Assembly (NCBI RefSeq): GCF_016464015.1
Contig: NZ_JACDXT010000047.1
Coordinates: forward strand, 1-35,745
Length of the DNA stretch: 35,745 nt
Source: Psychrobacter sp. bablab_jr014
Lineage (GTDB): Bacteria > Pseudomonadota > Gammaproteobacteria > Pseudomonadales > Moraxellaceae
Direction of reading: 5' to 3'
Both the position numbers and the translations under genes were made by a program. This document shows, piece after piece, positions 23,348 through 32,101 of this stretch (position 1 is its first letter; each line of letters begins with the position of its first letter). The notes under the pieces are model-generated. The model ran no database searches. It worked only from the letters and a program-made list of their open reading frames with translations, and had not been told where the DNA came from.

Positions 23348-24145
23348 ATGCCAAACCAAACCCTAGCCCCTCACGGGCACTCAATCATCGCGCTAGATGC
23401 GCCAATTACGGACGAAGCCACCGCCAATGCGTGGGTCGAACACTTGGACTTTGTGTCGTCTAAGACTGAGCAAAACGATGCCGTTCTTATCGTGCCTTTT
23501 GATGACGTAGACGCGGCCACGGCTTTTACCAATTACCCCGCTGTCAAGAGCTGTTATCGCATCATTGCGGTCTGCTATCACGGTGCGATTGGCTTTGAGC
23601 CTGAGCTGTCAGCCAGTATTGCCGCGACAATCGCGGCGGAATCTGATCCCGCTTTACCATTTAACGGCTGCAAACTGCCCGCGCTACCTGTGGTCGATGG
23701 CAGTCTACGATTAACCAAAACCCGCATCGAACAGGCATTAAACGATGGCGTGGCAATGGTCAATGTCGGCTACGACAATAAGCCTGAGATTGTCCGCCTT
23801 ATCAGTACGTACCGTACAAATCCAGTGACTGGTCAAGCGGATGACTTGCTGCTTGATATTAATGGTGCGTTAGTACTGCGCTACGTCCGCCGTGATTTGC
23901 GCGCAGCAGTAGCCGCCAATCCACGCCGCAAAAATACTGCTGCTAGCCGCCGCGACTTGCGCAGCTTGTTTTTAGATCGCTGCTTAAAGCTCGATGCCGC
24001 CGAAATTTTAGAAAACGTCAAAGCAACGGCGGACGCGCTAACAGTGGCGCAAAGTGAGCAAGACAAAACGGCGGTGGACGCGCGTATTCCGTCGCATTGG
24101 GTGCGCGGTATGCACGTCATTAATACCACATTGGACGTGTACTAA
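23348..24145 (+). CDS. L: Tail sheath, C-terminal piece
   Basis: The protein is 265 residues. TLAPHGHSIIALDAPITDEA is the middle of a Mu-type sheath; then NYPAVKSCYRIIAVCYHGAI, LPALPVVDGSLRLTKTRIEQ, ALNDGVAMVNVGYDN and RRDLRSLFLDRCLKLDAAEI, ending HWVRGMHVINTTLDVY, the conserved sheath C-terminus. AAAGGA lies seven bases before the ATG, so it is translated separately. With the preceding piece this would form a two-chain sheath, or the first piece may be dispensable. Its last 45 coding bases are repeated downstream at 24226-24270. Confidence 0.8.
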   Translation: MPNQTLAPHGHSIIALDAPITDEATANAWVEHLDFVSSKTEQNDAVLIVPFDDVDAATAFTNYPAVKSCYRIIAVCYHGAIGFEPELSASIAATIAAESDPALPFNGCKLPALPVVDGSLRLTKTRIEQALNDGVAMVNVGYDNKPEIVRLISTYRTNPVTGQADDLLLDINGALVLRYVRRDLRAAVAANPRRKNTAASRRDLRSLFLDRCLKLDAAEILENVKATADALTVAQSEQDKTAVDARIPSHWVRGMHVINTTLDVY

Positions 24146-24277
24146 ATTCACGCGCTTGGAAATCCTATTTAAAGGATTTCCCTTGCGGAGCTAAAAAAGC
24201 AATGCTTTTTTTAAACGCTCCTCAGGTACGCGGTATGCACGTCATTAATACCACGCTAGACGTGTACTAAATTCACG
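24101..24277 (+). repeat. 52-base imperfect direct repeat flanking hairpin element copy B
   Basis: The end of the sheath gene plus following bases (24101-24152) recurs at 24226-24277 with 48 of 52 matches. Between the copies lie 73 bases: GGAAATCC/GGATTTCC (24158-24165 and 24174-24181), then GGAGC/GCTCC (24187-24191 and 24217-24221) enclosing AAAAAAGC/GCTTTTTT (24193-24200 and 24204-24211). The element shares 23 bases and the same fold with copy A at 46-108. The second repeat copy also encodes the sheath ending but is cut off from it by the first stop. Confidence 0.85.
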
Positions 24278-24294
24278 TTTAAAGGACTTAAATT

Positions 24295-24666
24295 ATGAGT
24301 ACAGAAGTAGTCGGCACGATTGTGCTAACGGTGGATGGCGTAGAGTACGATTGTGCCAGCGCTAGCCCCAAAATGGTCACAGGTAAAAAGCCTGTCCCGA
24401 CCATGAACCGCGAAGGACGCACGCGCAAAAAGACAAAGACAACCAGCTCTATCACGCTGTCAGTAGACGTTATCATTCCCGAAACAGGTGACATCGACTG
24501 GGCGGGCATCGAAGATGGCCGCGTCACGATTGAATCATTAGATGGTGGTCACCGTACAACTTACACAGGCTGCGAAGCGACGGACGTGTCAGAGAGCTAT
24601 AAACTTGACGGCGAAGCGGTGCGAACGATTGAAATGTTTGCGCTTGATAAAATCATCGAAAACTAA
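24295..24666 (+). CDS. M: Tail tube protein (Mu gpM-like)
   Basis: The protein is 123 residues of the Mu-type tail tube family: VGTIVLTVDGVEYDCASASP, TGKKPVPTMNREGRTR, SITLSVDVIIPETGDIDW, and AVRTIEMFALDKI. Length and order (sheath, tube, chaperone, tape measure) are standard. It stacks in hexameric rings inside the sheath. The ribosome site AAAGGA follows the second copy of the repeated sheath end. Confidence 0.92.
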   Translation: MSTEVVGTIVLTVDGVEYDCASASPKMVTGKKPVPTMNREGRTRKKTKTTSSITLSVDVIIPETGDIDWAGIEDGRVTIESLDGGHRTTYTGCEATDVSESYKLDGEAVRTIEMFALDKIIEN

Positions 24667-24680
24667 AAGGACACATCATA

Positions 24681-24986
24681 ATGTCAGAAAGTATTAAAGA
24701 AGTGGTGACACTGCCTGTCGGTATTGTCATCGACGGCAAGCGCTATAAAGACGTTGAGCTGTCGCCCATCACGGTAGGTCAAAGCTACGCGGCGTCAATG
24801 ACAGCACGTGAAACAGATTTACAAGTGCTGGTAGACATCGCGGCAATGACCTATGTGCCAGCACTGGGGCGCGGTTTTAATTACGATGAGTTAGAGAGCG
24901 CAAGCCGCCAAGACGGACAGCGCTTAGAAATCGCGCGTATGGCACTGGAAAAAAAAGAGCGCGAGCAAGCAGCCACGTCCGATTAG
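24681..24986 (+). CDS. Tail assembly chaperone, short form (Mu gp41-like)
   Basis: The protein is 101 residues: VVTLPVGIVIDGKRYKDVEL, SPITVGQSYAASM, and YDELESASRQDGQRLEIARM. This is the Mu-type tail assembly chaperone. Near the end the codons GAA AAA AAA GAG contain the slippery heptamer A-AAA-AAA (24950-24956), 28 bases before the stop. A -1 shift there gives the long form described at 24956-25204. The ratio of short to long forms usually controls tape measure coating. Confidence 0.88.
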   Translation: MSESIKEVVTLPVGIVIDGKRYKDVELSPITVGQSYAASMTARETDLQVLVDIAAMTYVPALGRGFNYDELESASRQDGQRLEIARMALEKKEREQAATSD

Positions 24987-25204
24987 TCGGGCTACTGATT
25001 AAGATAGGCGTACCCTACGCAGCCGCGTGGGCTATGCCCGTTGATATGGCGTTAGATATGCTCGGTCTATCGCCTAATACCAATAAATCTAAACAAGACA
25101 CCCCGTCTACCCCATCATCAACTAAAACAAACCCATCCCCACCCCCTAGTACTGGTGTGCGTAAATTGGTCGCGTCACGGCGCAAAAGTAAATCTGTAAA
25201 ATAA
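24956..25204 (+). CDS. Frameshift extension of the tail chaperone, long form
   Basis: After a -1 slip at A-AAA-AAA the frame stays open for 82 codons from 24956 to the TAA at 25202-25204, giving a fusion of about 174 residues. The extension contains VRLVGLLIKIGVPYAAAWAM (partly hydrophobic), then PVDMALDMLGLSP and a Pro/Ser/Thr/Lys-rich tail ending RRKSKSVK. It has no ribosome site of its own. The location directly before the tape measure gene is the classic place for the lambda G-GT type of programmed frameshift, also described for Mu. Confidence 0.8.
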   Translation, partial: RARASSHVRLVGLLIKIGVPYAAAWAMPVDMALDMLGLSPNTNKSKQDTPSTPSSTKTNPSPPPSTGVRKLVASRRKSKSVK

Positions 25205-25213
25205 GGCGCTATT

Positions 25214-27268
25214 ATGTCTACTCAAACCGTTAGTCTACGCCTACTGCTGACTGGTAATGCGGCGGGTGAGCTGGGGCGTATTGCTGCGCAGCAGCGCCGT
25301 GACACGCGCACAATTAACGATATGCAGCGCATGGGATTGCGTACACAGCAACAAATACGCGATGAGATACGCAATCAAGAGCGCGCGTATCGGCGCTTAC
25401 GCACATCAGGCACAGCATCAGCTAATGATATTCGCCGCGCCCACCAACGAATGCGCGAAGAGGTACGGCGGCTAAATGGTGAGCTGCGCACGTCATCAAC
25501 ACTAATGGGTAAAATGCAAACAGCGGGTGCGGTCGCAGGCGGCGTCGTTGCGGGAGCTGCTGTCGTTAATAGTCAGATTAAGCCCGCGCGCACGTACGAT
25601 GAACAGCTTGCCCGTACAGCTGGTACAGCAACGTATGGCGCAGGTATGTCTATTGCTGATCGCAAACTTGTCAAAGTAGAGCTAGACAAGACAGTGATGT
25701 CAGCTGTGCGTGCAAGCGGCGGCACAAGAGAAGGCGCACTTGATGCTGCGGATACTTTGATTGCGAGTGGCGCGTACGACTTGGCATCAGTACAGAAAGT
25801 ACTTGGTATTACACAGCGTGCGTCCTTCGTCTCGGGAGCGACTGCAACAGATGCGGCGGCAGTAACGTTACAGTTAAAAAACTTTGGTTTAACACCTGAG
25901 CAAATCCAGCGCGGCCAAGACATCGCCGTGGCTGGTGGGCAGCTAGGCGGCTTTGAATACGATACGATGGCGCAGTACCTAAGCCGTCAGCTACCGTTAG
26001 CAAAATCGGCAGGTTATGGCGATCTGGCAGGTCTAAAGAAAATCGTAGCCATGAATCAGGTTGCTATTAATACGGCGGGCAATCAGGACGAAGCTGGTAA
26101 CAACGTCGTCAACTTGCTACAGAAAATCAACTCGCGTGAGTTTAGTCGCACTATCGCCGCTACTATTGCCCCGCGCAAAGGCGACCCTAAAAACTCCGAC
26201 GGAGAACTGGTCTGGTCTGAATACGCACGGCAGCAAAAAGCAAAGGGTATTGACCAAGTCGACGCATTTGTCAGCTTACTGGAGCGCGAGCTTGCAAGTA
26301 ACAGTCAATATCAATCGTTAAAAGCACAGGCAGCAGGGGCGAAAGGGCAAGAAGCAAAAGCTGTATATGAGCAAATGGGTCAAATGTTAGAAGGCTCTTC
26401 GCTGGGTGAAATTATTGCAGACCGACAGGCATTAATGGCAGCTCTAGCAATCAGCACAAATGGTGCAGAAAATGAGCGTATCAAAGCGGGTCTTGATAAT
26501 GCAGACGGTACTATTGACGGGCTGCATGAGCTATTTAAAGATGACGAATGGGCGACAGCTATGGGTCGTCAACAAGAGCAGCTTAACATCAATTATGAAC
26601 TATATACTAAGGTCAATGACCAGTTAAGTGACTTTAACGGACAGCTAAGCGGTTTTATGGAAAAGCACGAGGGCTTAGCGATAGCGGCGTATGGCGCGGG
26701 GCTTGCGCTCGCTACTGTTGGGGCGGCAAGTGCGGTAGGCGGTCTAATGGGCGGCGCGGGCGCTGGGGCAACTGGTGGGCTACTTGGTCGAATTGGTGGT
26801 GGTCTTGCTGCTGCTGGTGCGGGTGCTGCTGGTACAGCGGGTTTGGCAGTAGCTGGGGGAGCTGCTGGTGGTTATCTGATAGGGACTGGTATTAGCAAGT
26901 CAATCGAGGGTACATCAATCAGTAATAGCATCGGCGAAGCTATCGCAAAAGCGCTAGCCGCTGCTGGTAATGACGAGGCACAGGCAGCGCTGGATGCTAA
27001 CGCTAAGTACGATCAGATGATTGCCGAGCAGCAGCAGACAAAACAGAAACAAGACCAGATGGTGAATGAACAAGCGCAAACCAAGCAGATTCAATCGCAG
27101 ATAGTCGCCCAGCAAGGCGTTATGATATCGCATTTATCCGCTATTGCTGCAAAGCCCGTTCCTACCTTTAACCCAACCATCACCATTGGCGGTCACAGTA
27201 CCGCTATGAACATGATGGATGAGATTGGTAAGCAAAATAAGCGCGGTAAGTTTGGACCCTACCGTTAA
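25214..27268 (+). CDS. Tail tape measure protein
   Basis: The protein is 684 residues, setting tail length. An Arg/Gln-rich coiled coil (about 20-95) is followed by a hydrophobic patch AGAVAGGVVAGAAVVNSQIK (about 105-124), the conserved phage tail tape measure region around GMSIADRKLVKVELDKTVMS, and a Gly/Ala membrane-like stretch (about 490-570). A second coiled coil rich in Gln/Lys (about 595-640) precedes the end. It is shorter than some Mu relatives, which implies a short tail. The stop overlaps the stop of the antisense gene by three bases. Confidence 0.92.
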   Translation: MSTQTVSLRLLLTGNAAGELGRIAAQQRRDTRTINDMQRMGLRTQQQIRDEIRNQERAYRRLRTSGTASANDIRRAHQRMREEVRRLNGELRTSSTLMGKMQTAGAVAGGVVAGAAVVNSQIKPARTYDEQLARTAGTATYGAGMSIADRKLVKVELDKTVMSAVRASGGTREGALDAADTLIASGAYDLASVQKVLGITQRASFVSGATATDAAAVTLQLKNFGLTPEQIQRGQDIAVAGGQLGGFEYDTMAQYLSRQLPLAKSAGYGDLAGLKKIVAMNQVAINTAGNQDEAGNNVVNLLQKINSREFSRTIAATIAPRKGDPKNSDGELVWSEYARQQKAKGIDQVDAFVSLLERELASNSQYQSLKAQAAGAKGQEAKAVYEQMGQMLEGSSLGEIIADRQALMAALAISTNGAENERIKAGLDNADGTIDGLHELFKDDEWATAMGRQQEQLNINYELYTKVNDQLSDFNGQLSGFMEKHEGLAIAAYGAGLALATVGAASAVGGLMGGAGAGATGGLLGRIGGGLAAAGAGAAGTAGLAVAGGAAGGYLIGTGISKSIEGTSISNSIGEAIAKALAAAGNDEAQAALDANAKYDQMIAEQQQTKQKQDQMVNEQAQTKQIQSQIVAQQGVMISHLSAIAAKPVPTFNPTITIGGHSTAMNMMDEIGKQNKRGKFGPYR

Positions 27269-27873
27269 CCGTTTATATAACTGCTAATTTTGATGTCACT
27301 GTCTTTGTCATATATGGTTTTTAATAGTAGATTTGTTTCTGTTTCTGCTCCGCTCTGCTGTTCTACACTAAGCATTTTAGTACCACAATAGAGATTTATA
27401 TTTGACAAATCAGCATCGTTTATTTGAGGCGCATCGGAATTATATAGCACCAAATACCATGCACAGCCTGTCACTGGATCAGCACCCGCTACTTTGGGAT
27501 CAGTAGCGTGAGCAAATGCAAAGTTACGCTGTGCTTGGTAATCACCTTGTCTTGCCAAATTTTCTAACTCAGACATAGATTTTTGATATTCATCAATAAC
27601 AAACTGATTCATTTCAGGCACGGTAGGGTCGGTTCTGCTTTGTATTTCTTCTAGCGCTTGATCGATTTTATCTTTATTGCCTGTATAGGTGTAATTACTA
27701 ACAAATGCACTTATGAGCCGTTGCCGTTCTTCTTCTGTTAGGTTTACGCCTGACTCCTGATTATTGGTGGCATTAGATGCGGCAGGGTTTGGTTTGTATA
27801 TATTACCTACCCCCCAAATACCGCCAATCACTAACATAATCGTTGCTATTGCTATTAAAAAACCTTTGCTCAT
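27265..27873 (-). CDS. Membrane-anchored cargo protein with a Sel1-like segment
   Basis: The protein is 202 residues, leftward between two tail genes and AT-richer by eye. From the ATG at 27873 it begins MSKGFLIAIATIMLVIGGIW, a signal anchor, followed by an Asn-rich linker. The outer part is helical; residues ELENLARQGDYQAQRNFAFA and GCAWYLVLYNS resemble one Sel1 repeat. Two Cys may form a disulfide outside the membrane. A longer start at 27933 is possible but lacks a ribosome site, as does this one. Placed against the late genes, it is a typical lysogenic-conversion gene, perhaps excluding other phages at the envelope; this is inference. Confidence 0.6.
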   Translation of the reverse strand: MSKGFLIAIATIMLVIGGIWGVGNIYKPNPAASNATNNQESGVNLTEEERQRLISAFVSNYTYTGNKDKIDQALEEIQSRTDPTVPEMNQFVIDEYQKSMSELENLARQGDYQAQRNFAFAHATDPKVAGADPVTGCAWYLVLYNSDAPQINDADLSNINLYCGTKMLSVEQQSGAETETNLLLKTIYDKDSDIKISSYING

Positions 27874-27951
27874 AATCGGAAACCCGTCCCCAATACTTAA
27901 AGCCGACAGTATGCCACAATTACGCTTATTCATGAACATTTGGTCAACTCT

Positions 27952-29163
27952 ATGGCATGGCAAGACAAGTTATATGATGCCTCATTCCGTGGGGTAGCGT
28001 TTGAATACTTTGGCGTCGATGACAGTTCAGACAAAGCGCTAGCAACGCACCAAGCGCCCTATGCCAACGATGCTGACATTTATGACATGGGGAATAACCC
28101 ACGCTCTATCAGTATGACCGCGATTATCGATGGCGGTGATTACGAACAAGCGTTAGATAGTTTACTGACTGCGTTAGATGCCCAAGGTGCGGGTGAACTG
28201 GTACACCCCGTGTTTGGCACGCTGGATGCTATCTGTGCCAATTATCGCGTCAAGCACGACAGCGACATTGTTGATGGCTGCACCGTTGACATGCAGTTTG
28301 TGCAAGCCAAACCTGAGCGCACTATACAGCACTTTACGCCTGAGCCAATGCCAGCCGCCGACCAAACGGCGGACAGCATCATATTAAATGCGGCAACAGA
28401 CGAGCTGACAACCTATCAAGAGCAGCTGTCAGCGATGACAACAGACGCAGCCATCGCACAAACGCGCAGCATCCCCGAAGCCATCCGCAGTCAATTACGT
28501 GCGGTGCGTACGACACTTGGCACGAACCTTGTGCGTGTAGACGACTTGCTCAGCCCATCCGCGTGGCTGGGTAGTATTGTTAGTGATGTGGACAGTATTG
28601 TAAAAATGCTGCCTTTAGATTACGACCCGATGAGCAACTGGCGCAGGTTATTTAACCGTATTAAGGCCATTGGCGACGTGTTTGGTGGTAATGATGTGCC
28701 ACCACTACGCCGTACAGGACAAGTGCTACCAGCGGCTATGATGAGCCGCGCTGTCATCAGTATTTTAGCAAACGAGATAAAAACACCGACGCTAACGCCA
28801 AGCGATTTGACGGCAATCAACGACGAAGCACGACAGCAAATACAAGATGCGATTGATGCTATCCGCACAGACGATACGGTGCAGCATGACCAGTCGCTAC
28901 CTGTCGTCAATACAGACATTACGCCCATCATTCGTAGTTTAAAAAAAGCGGCGGCGCAGCTGCAAACACTAACTGACAGCGTGATTAATAGCCGACCACC
29001 ACTTATACAGCATACAGTAGCCGCGCCGTGTACATGGCGACTGCTGGCGCACTCGCTCTATAGCGACCATACGCGCGCGCCTGAGCTTGCGCGGCTGAAC
29101 CGTGGACTGGTCGATGCCTCAACGATTGCGACAGGCACGCGGGTAATGTGCTATGCAAGATAA
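27952..29163 (+). CDS. N: DNA circularisation/baseplate protein N-like
   Basis: The protein is 403 residues. The N-terminal domain WQDKLYDASFRGVAFEYFGV, then YDMGNNPRSISMTAIIDGGD and DAQGAGELVHPVFGTL, is the DNA_circ_N family of Mu gpN. Mu N protein is a tail component that also protects injected DNA and holds its ends together as a circle. The start ATGGCATGG at 27952 fits the family; the ribosome site is poor, perhaps because the cargo gene was inserted just upstream. Its 3' end overlaps the hub gene by 11 bases. Confidence 0.88.
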   Translation: MAWQDKLYDASFRGVAFEYFGVDDSSDKALATHQAPYANDADIYDMGNNPRSISMTAIIDGGDYEQALDSLLTALDAQGAGELVHPVFGTLDAICANYRVKHDSDIVDGCTVDMQFVQAKPERTIQHFTPEPMPAADQTADSIILNAATDELTTYQEQLSAMTTDAAIAQTRSIPEAIRSQLRAVRTTLGTNLVRVDDLLSPSAWLGSIVSDVDSIVKMLPLDYDPMSNWRRLFNRIKAIGDVFGGNDVPPLRRTGQVLPAAMMSRAVISILANEIKTPTLTPSDLTAINDEARQQIQDAIDAIRTDDTVQHDQSLPVVNTDITPIIRSLKKAAAQLQTLTDSVINSRPPLIQHTVAAPCTWRLLAHSLYSDHTRAPELARLNRGLVDASTIATGTRVMCYAR

Positions 29164-30208
29164 CGAGACGATAGCGCTACACATTGACGGCGTGGTGTGT
29201 TCAACGTGGGACGATTTAAGCGTCGATAGCGACATCGGAATTCCAGCGGATGCGTTTAGCTTTAGCTGGTTTGATGCAGCGCATGACGCCCTACCCGACA
29301 GCATTAACGCGGGCAGTACTTGTACGGTGAGCTGTAACAGCGAGACGGTTTTAACAGGTATTTTAGACCGTATTGGGCAGCGTGTTGCGCGTTCAAGTCT
29401 AAGTACAAACCTATCAGGGCGTGACCTAGCAGGACAGCTGCTCGACTGCCACGCGCCGATTGATGCTGCGGCGAACCTTAGCCTGTCTGAGCTGATTAAA
29501 CGCTATGTGACGGGCGGTGACTTGGCAAACCTGCCCATTACCATCGGTAAGGTACAACAGGACTGGCTCAAAGGTAAAACAGGCGTGGACATCGGTGAAA
29601 GCGTGTGGGATGTACTGTCTGCTGCCGCGCAAGCATCGGGACAGTACGTGTGGCTATCGGCTGACGGTCACTTGATGATTGGTAATCCGTTTGATGTGCC
29701 CCAGCCCGCGATTAAGCCTAAGTTTTATTTATATAGCGATGACCGACGCGATCAAAACAACGTGCTTGATGCCAATTATCAGCATGATATTTCTAACGCT
29801 TTTAGCACGTTTGAGATTGTCGGGCAAAACAGCAAAGGCGGTAATTTTAAGGCGAAAGCCACTAGCGACCGCTTGCCATTAAAGCGTTACCGCATCGTCA
29901 GTGATGGGCGGTCAGACACGCAAGCGGAGGCGGAAAAGTTTGCCCAAAAAGCCATGTCGGACGCGCTTCTTGATAGCACCGATTTAACCCTATCCGTATC
30001 AGGCTGGGCGCACTACGGGCAGCCTTGGCGCACTGGTTGGAGTGTGAGCTTTGACAGCAATGTCTTGCCGCGTGCGGCGGGCGACTGGGTGATATATGGG
30101 CGCACGTTGCAGCAATCACGCGCCAATGGCAAAACTACAGAACTACGACTTAAACGGACGGATGACTGGATGCAGCCTGTTAAATTCGCTGATTTAATCA
30201 AAAAGTAG
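29153..30208 (+). CDS. Baseplate hub protein (Mu gp44-like)
   Basis: The protein is 351 residues. It matches the gp27-like hub of Mu: ALHIDGVVCSTWDDLSVDSD near the start, TVLTGILDRIGQRVARSSLS, the segment LSGRDLAGQLLDCHAP and the late GQPWRTGWSVSFDSNVLPR. The trimeric hub links the tail tube to the central spike encoded next. It overlaps the preceding gene. Confidence 0.88.
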   Translation: MQDNETIALHIDGVVCSTWDDLSVDSDIGIPADAFSFSWFDAAHDALPDSINAGSTCTVSCNSETVLTGILDRIGQRVARSSLSTNLSGRDLAGQLLDCHAPIDAAANLSLSELIKRYVTGGDLANLPITIGKVQQDWLKGKTGVDIGESVWDVLSAAAQASGQYVWLSADGHLMIGNPFDVPQPAIKPKFYLYSDDRRDQNNVLDANYQHDISNAFSTFEIVGQNSKGGNFKAKATSDRLPLKRYRIVSDGRSDTQAEAEKFAQKAMSDALLDSTDLTLSVSGWAHYGQPWRTGWSVSFDSNVLPRAAGDWVIYGRTLQQSRANGKTTELRLKRTDDWMQPVKFADLIKK

Positions 30209-30214
30209 GTAAAC

Positions 30215-30694
30215 ATGAACCCATTTAAACAAGCCCCAGTTATTCGCCAGGCGCTTATCGGTACGATAAAACGCACAGGCAACAAAGCCTTGCAGGTTCT
30301 GGGCTTGACGGGCGAGCTGGTCGATGACGTACCACTATATCAGCAAGTTGGGTTTGCAAGTTGGCTGCCAAAGGATGCCGAGGTGGTCATGCTACCAATG
30401 GGTGGTAAAGCGCGTAACTTTGTCATTGTCGCGGGACGTGACGCGGTAGCGGTCGAACTCAAAGATGGTGAAACAGTCGTCTATAACCAGCACGGTGTGG
30501 AAATAAGACTACTTAAAGATAAGGTCAAAGTAAACACTGATTTAGAAGTCGACGGCGACATCAAAGCGACTGGTGAAGTGGCTGATAAGCTGGGGACAAT
30601 GAATCAAATGAGGACGGTTTATAACACTCACGGGCATGGCAATATGGGCGCTGCACCGCCTGCGGCTAAAATGGGGCTATACAATGCGTTTTGA
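30215..30694 (+). CDS. Baseplate central spike (Mu gp45-like)
   Basis: The protein is 159 residues. An OB-like domain (FASWLPKDAEVVMLPMGGKA) is followed by beta-helix-forming strands (HGVEIRLLKDKVKVNTDLEV, DGDIKATGEV) and the tip motif NTHGHGNMG with H139-x-H141. In Mu gp45 and P2 gpV such HxH residues from three chains hold an iron ion at the membrane-piercing tip. Its start follows the hub stop by six bases. Confidence 0.9.
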   Translation: MNPFKQAPVIRQALIGTIKRTGNKALQVLGLTGELVDDVPLYQQVGFASWLPKDAEVVMLPMGGKARNFVIVAGRDAVAVELKDGETVVYNQHGVEIRLLKDKVKVNTDLEVDGDIKATGEVADKLGTMNQMRTVYNTHGHGNMGAAPPAAKMGLYNAF

Positions 30695-31055
30695 CCAAGT
30701 GAATAATGACTATACGCTTGATAGTATCAGTGCCCCGCGCTCTGCTGGCAAACAAGCATTAGCAGAGGCAGCATATCTGCGCATGATGACACCTAAGGGG
30801 TCATATTTCGCAGACCCAGCGCTGGGTAGTGAGCTGTACAAGCTCAAGCGCAGTAAAGACGTGCCACGTATGCGTAGGCAAGCACTTGCGTGGGCAAAAG
30901 CTGCGCTTGAGCCGTTACGTGCGCCGTATTATTTAACAAGCATTGACGTCACTGCTGATAACAGCACATCGGGGCACTTATCAATCAAAGCAGTGCTGAC
31001 ACAAGCCGATGGCAGCCAAGCGACAACATCTATCAACGTACAGGTAGCAGGATAA
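30684..31055 (+). CDS. Baseplate wedge protein (Mu gp46-like, gp25/GPW family)
   Basis: The protein is 123 residues from the ATG at 30684, overlapping the spike gene by 11 bases. Features: LAEAAYLRMMTPKGSYFADP, ALGSELYKLKRSKDVP and AKAALEPLRAPYYLTSIDV, all typical of gp46/gp25-type wedge subunits. The frame is open farther upstream within the spike gene, but family length supports this start. It is translationally coupled to both neighbours. Confidence 0.88.
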   Translation: MRFDQVNNDYTLDSISAPRSAGKQALAEAAYLRMMTPKGSYFADPALGSELYKLKRSKDVPRMRRQALAWAKAALEPLRAPYYLTSIDVTADNSTSGHLSIKAVLTQADGSQATTSINVQVAG

Positions 31056-32101
31056 TGTATCAGACGCCAGCTTATAGCGACATTAAAGCGATTATCATGC
31101 AAGAGTACGTCAATCAGACGGGCATCTTGCCGCCACGTGACTCAGACGCCGATGTGCGCGCATCAGGCACAGCAGCGGTCGCAGAGGGCTTATATAGCCA
31201 TCAAGAGTATATTTTAAAGCAATTATTTGTCCAAACAGCAGATGAGCCGTACTTATATATACATTCTGAAGAGCTGGGTTTGCCGCGCCTTGATGGCTCA
31301 ACGGCGACAGGGCAAGTACTGGCAAGCGGCACAACTGATGGCATCGTGTTGCCGATTGGCAGCAAATTAACCGATGGCTATGGACGCTACTGGCAAACCA
31401 CGTCGAGCGCTACCCTATCCGCTGTACAGCCTGTGTCCGTATCTGTACAGGCAACGCAGACAGGTGCAGCGTATAACGCCACAGGCACGTTGTTGTGGGT
31501 GTCCCCTGTGTCTGGTCTGCAAAGCGTGGCGCAAGTGGACGTCATCAGCGGTGGCTCAGACGGCGAAAGTTTGGAGCGTTGGCGCGGGCGACTATGGAAT
31601 AAAAAGAAGCTGGGTAAGAGTCTGTCACGTACCGAGGACTTGCGCCAAGCTGTACTAAGCGTCGCGGGGGTCGCCAATGCTTATGTCTACCCGTTACGCC
31701 GAGGCGCGGGCAGTATTGATGTCGCTATTACTGCACAAGGCGCGAATGGGGCGACCTTGCCCAGTGATAGCTTGCTGGCGCAGTCTGAGCAAGTATTAAA
31801 AGACAGCACGGCTTTTTGGGAAGATGTACGCACCTTTAAGCCTACTATTGTGCCAATGGACGTTACGGCAAAACTAACAGGCGTCAACGTTAACACAGGC
31901 GAGATTAGCGCAATCATCAACGATTATTTAAACGCCTTAACGCCCGCTGAGAGCTACAAAGCTGCCGTACTGTATAGTCTTATTATGGCAGTGCCAAACA
32001 TGATTGATGTGCAATTAACGCCAAATGTTAATGTCAATCCGACGATCAGTATGGAGCAAGTCGGCTGGATACGCCCCGCTAACATCACGGTGACGCTATG
32101 A
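31055..32101 (+). CDS. Baseplate J-like wedge protein (Mu gp47)
   Basis: The protein is 348 residues. It has the Baseplate_J layout: GILPPRDSDADVRASGTAAV, YLYIHSEELGLPRLDGSTAT, GGSDGESLERWRGRLWNKKK (about 166-185), and YVYPLRRGAGSIDVAITAQG. It forms the outer wedge ring with gp46 and gp48. Its start overlaps the previous stop by one base. Confidence 0.9.
   Translation: MYQTPAYSDIKAIIMQEYVNQTGILPPRDSDADVRASGTAAVAEGLYSHQEYILKQLFVQTADEPYLYIHSEELGLPRLDGSTATGQVLASGTTDGIVLPIGSKLTDGYGRYWQTTSSATLSAVQPVSVSVQATQTGAAYNATGTLLWVSPVSGLQSVAQVDVISGGSDGESLERWRGRLWNKKKLGKSLSRTEDLRQAVLSVAGVANAYVYPLRRGAGSIDVAITAQGANGATLPSDSLLAQSEQVLKDSTAFWEDVRTFKPTIVPMDVTAKLTGVNVNTGEISAIINDYLNALTPAESYKAAVLYSLIMAVPNMIDVQLTPNVNVNPTISMEQVGWIRPANITVTL

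Noticed and set aside
23312..23350. Sheath split as one sequencing error
   Set aside because: Three in-frame stops, an unrelated 152-residue insert and a new ribosome site cannot arise from one base error.
25003..25204. Independent gene in the chaperone extension frame
   Set aside because: There is no ribosome site before its internal ATGs, and the slippery site explains the frame better.
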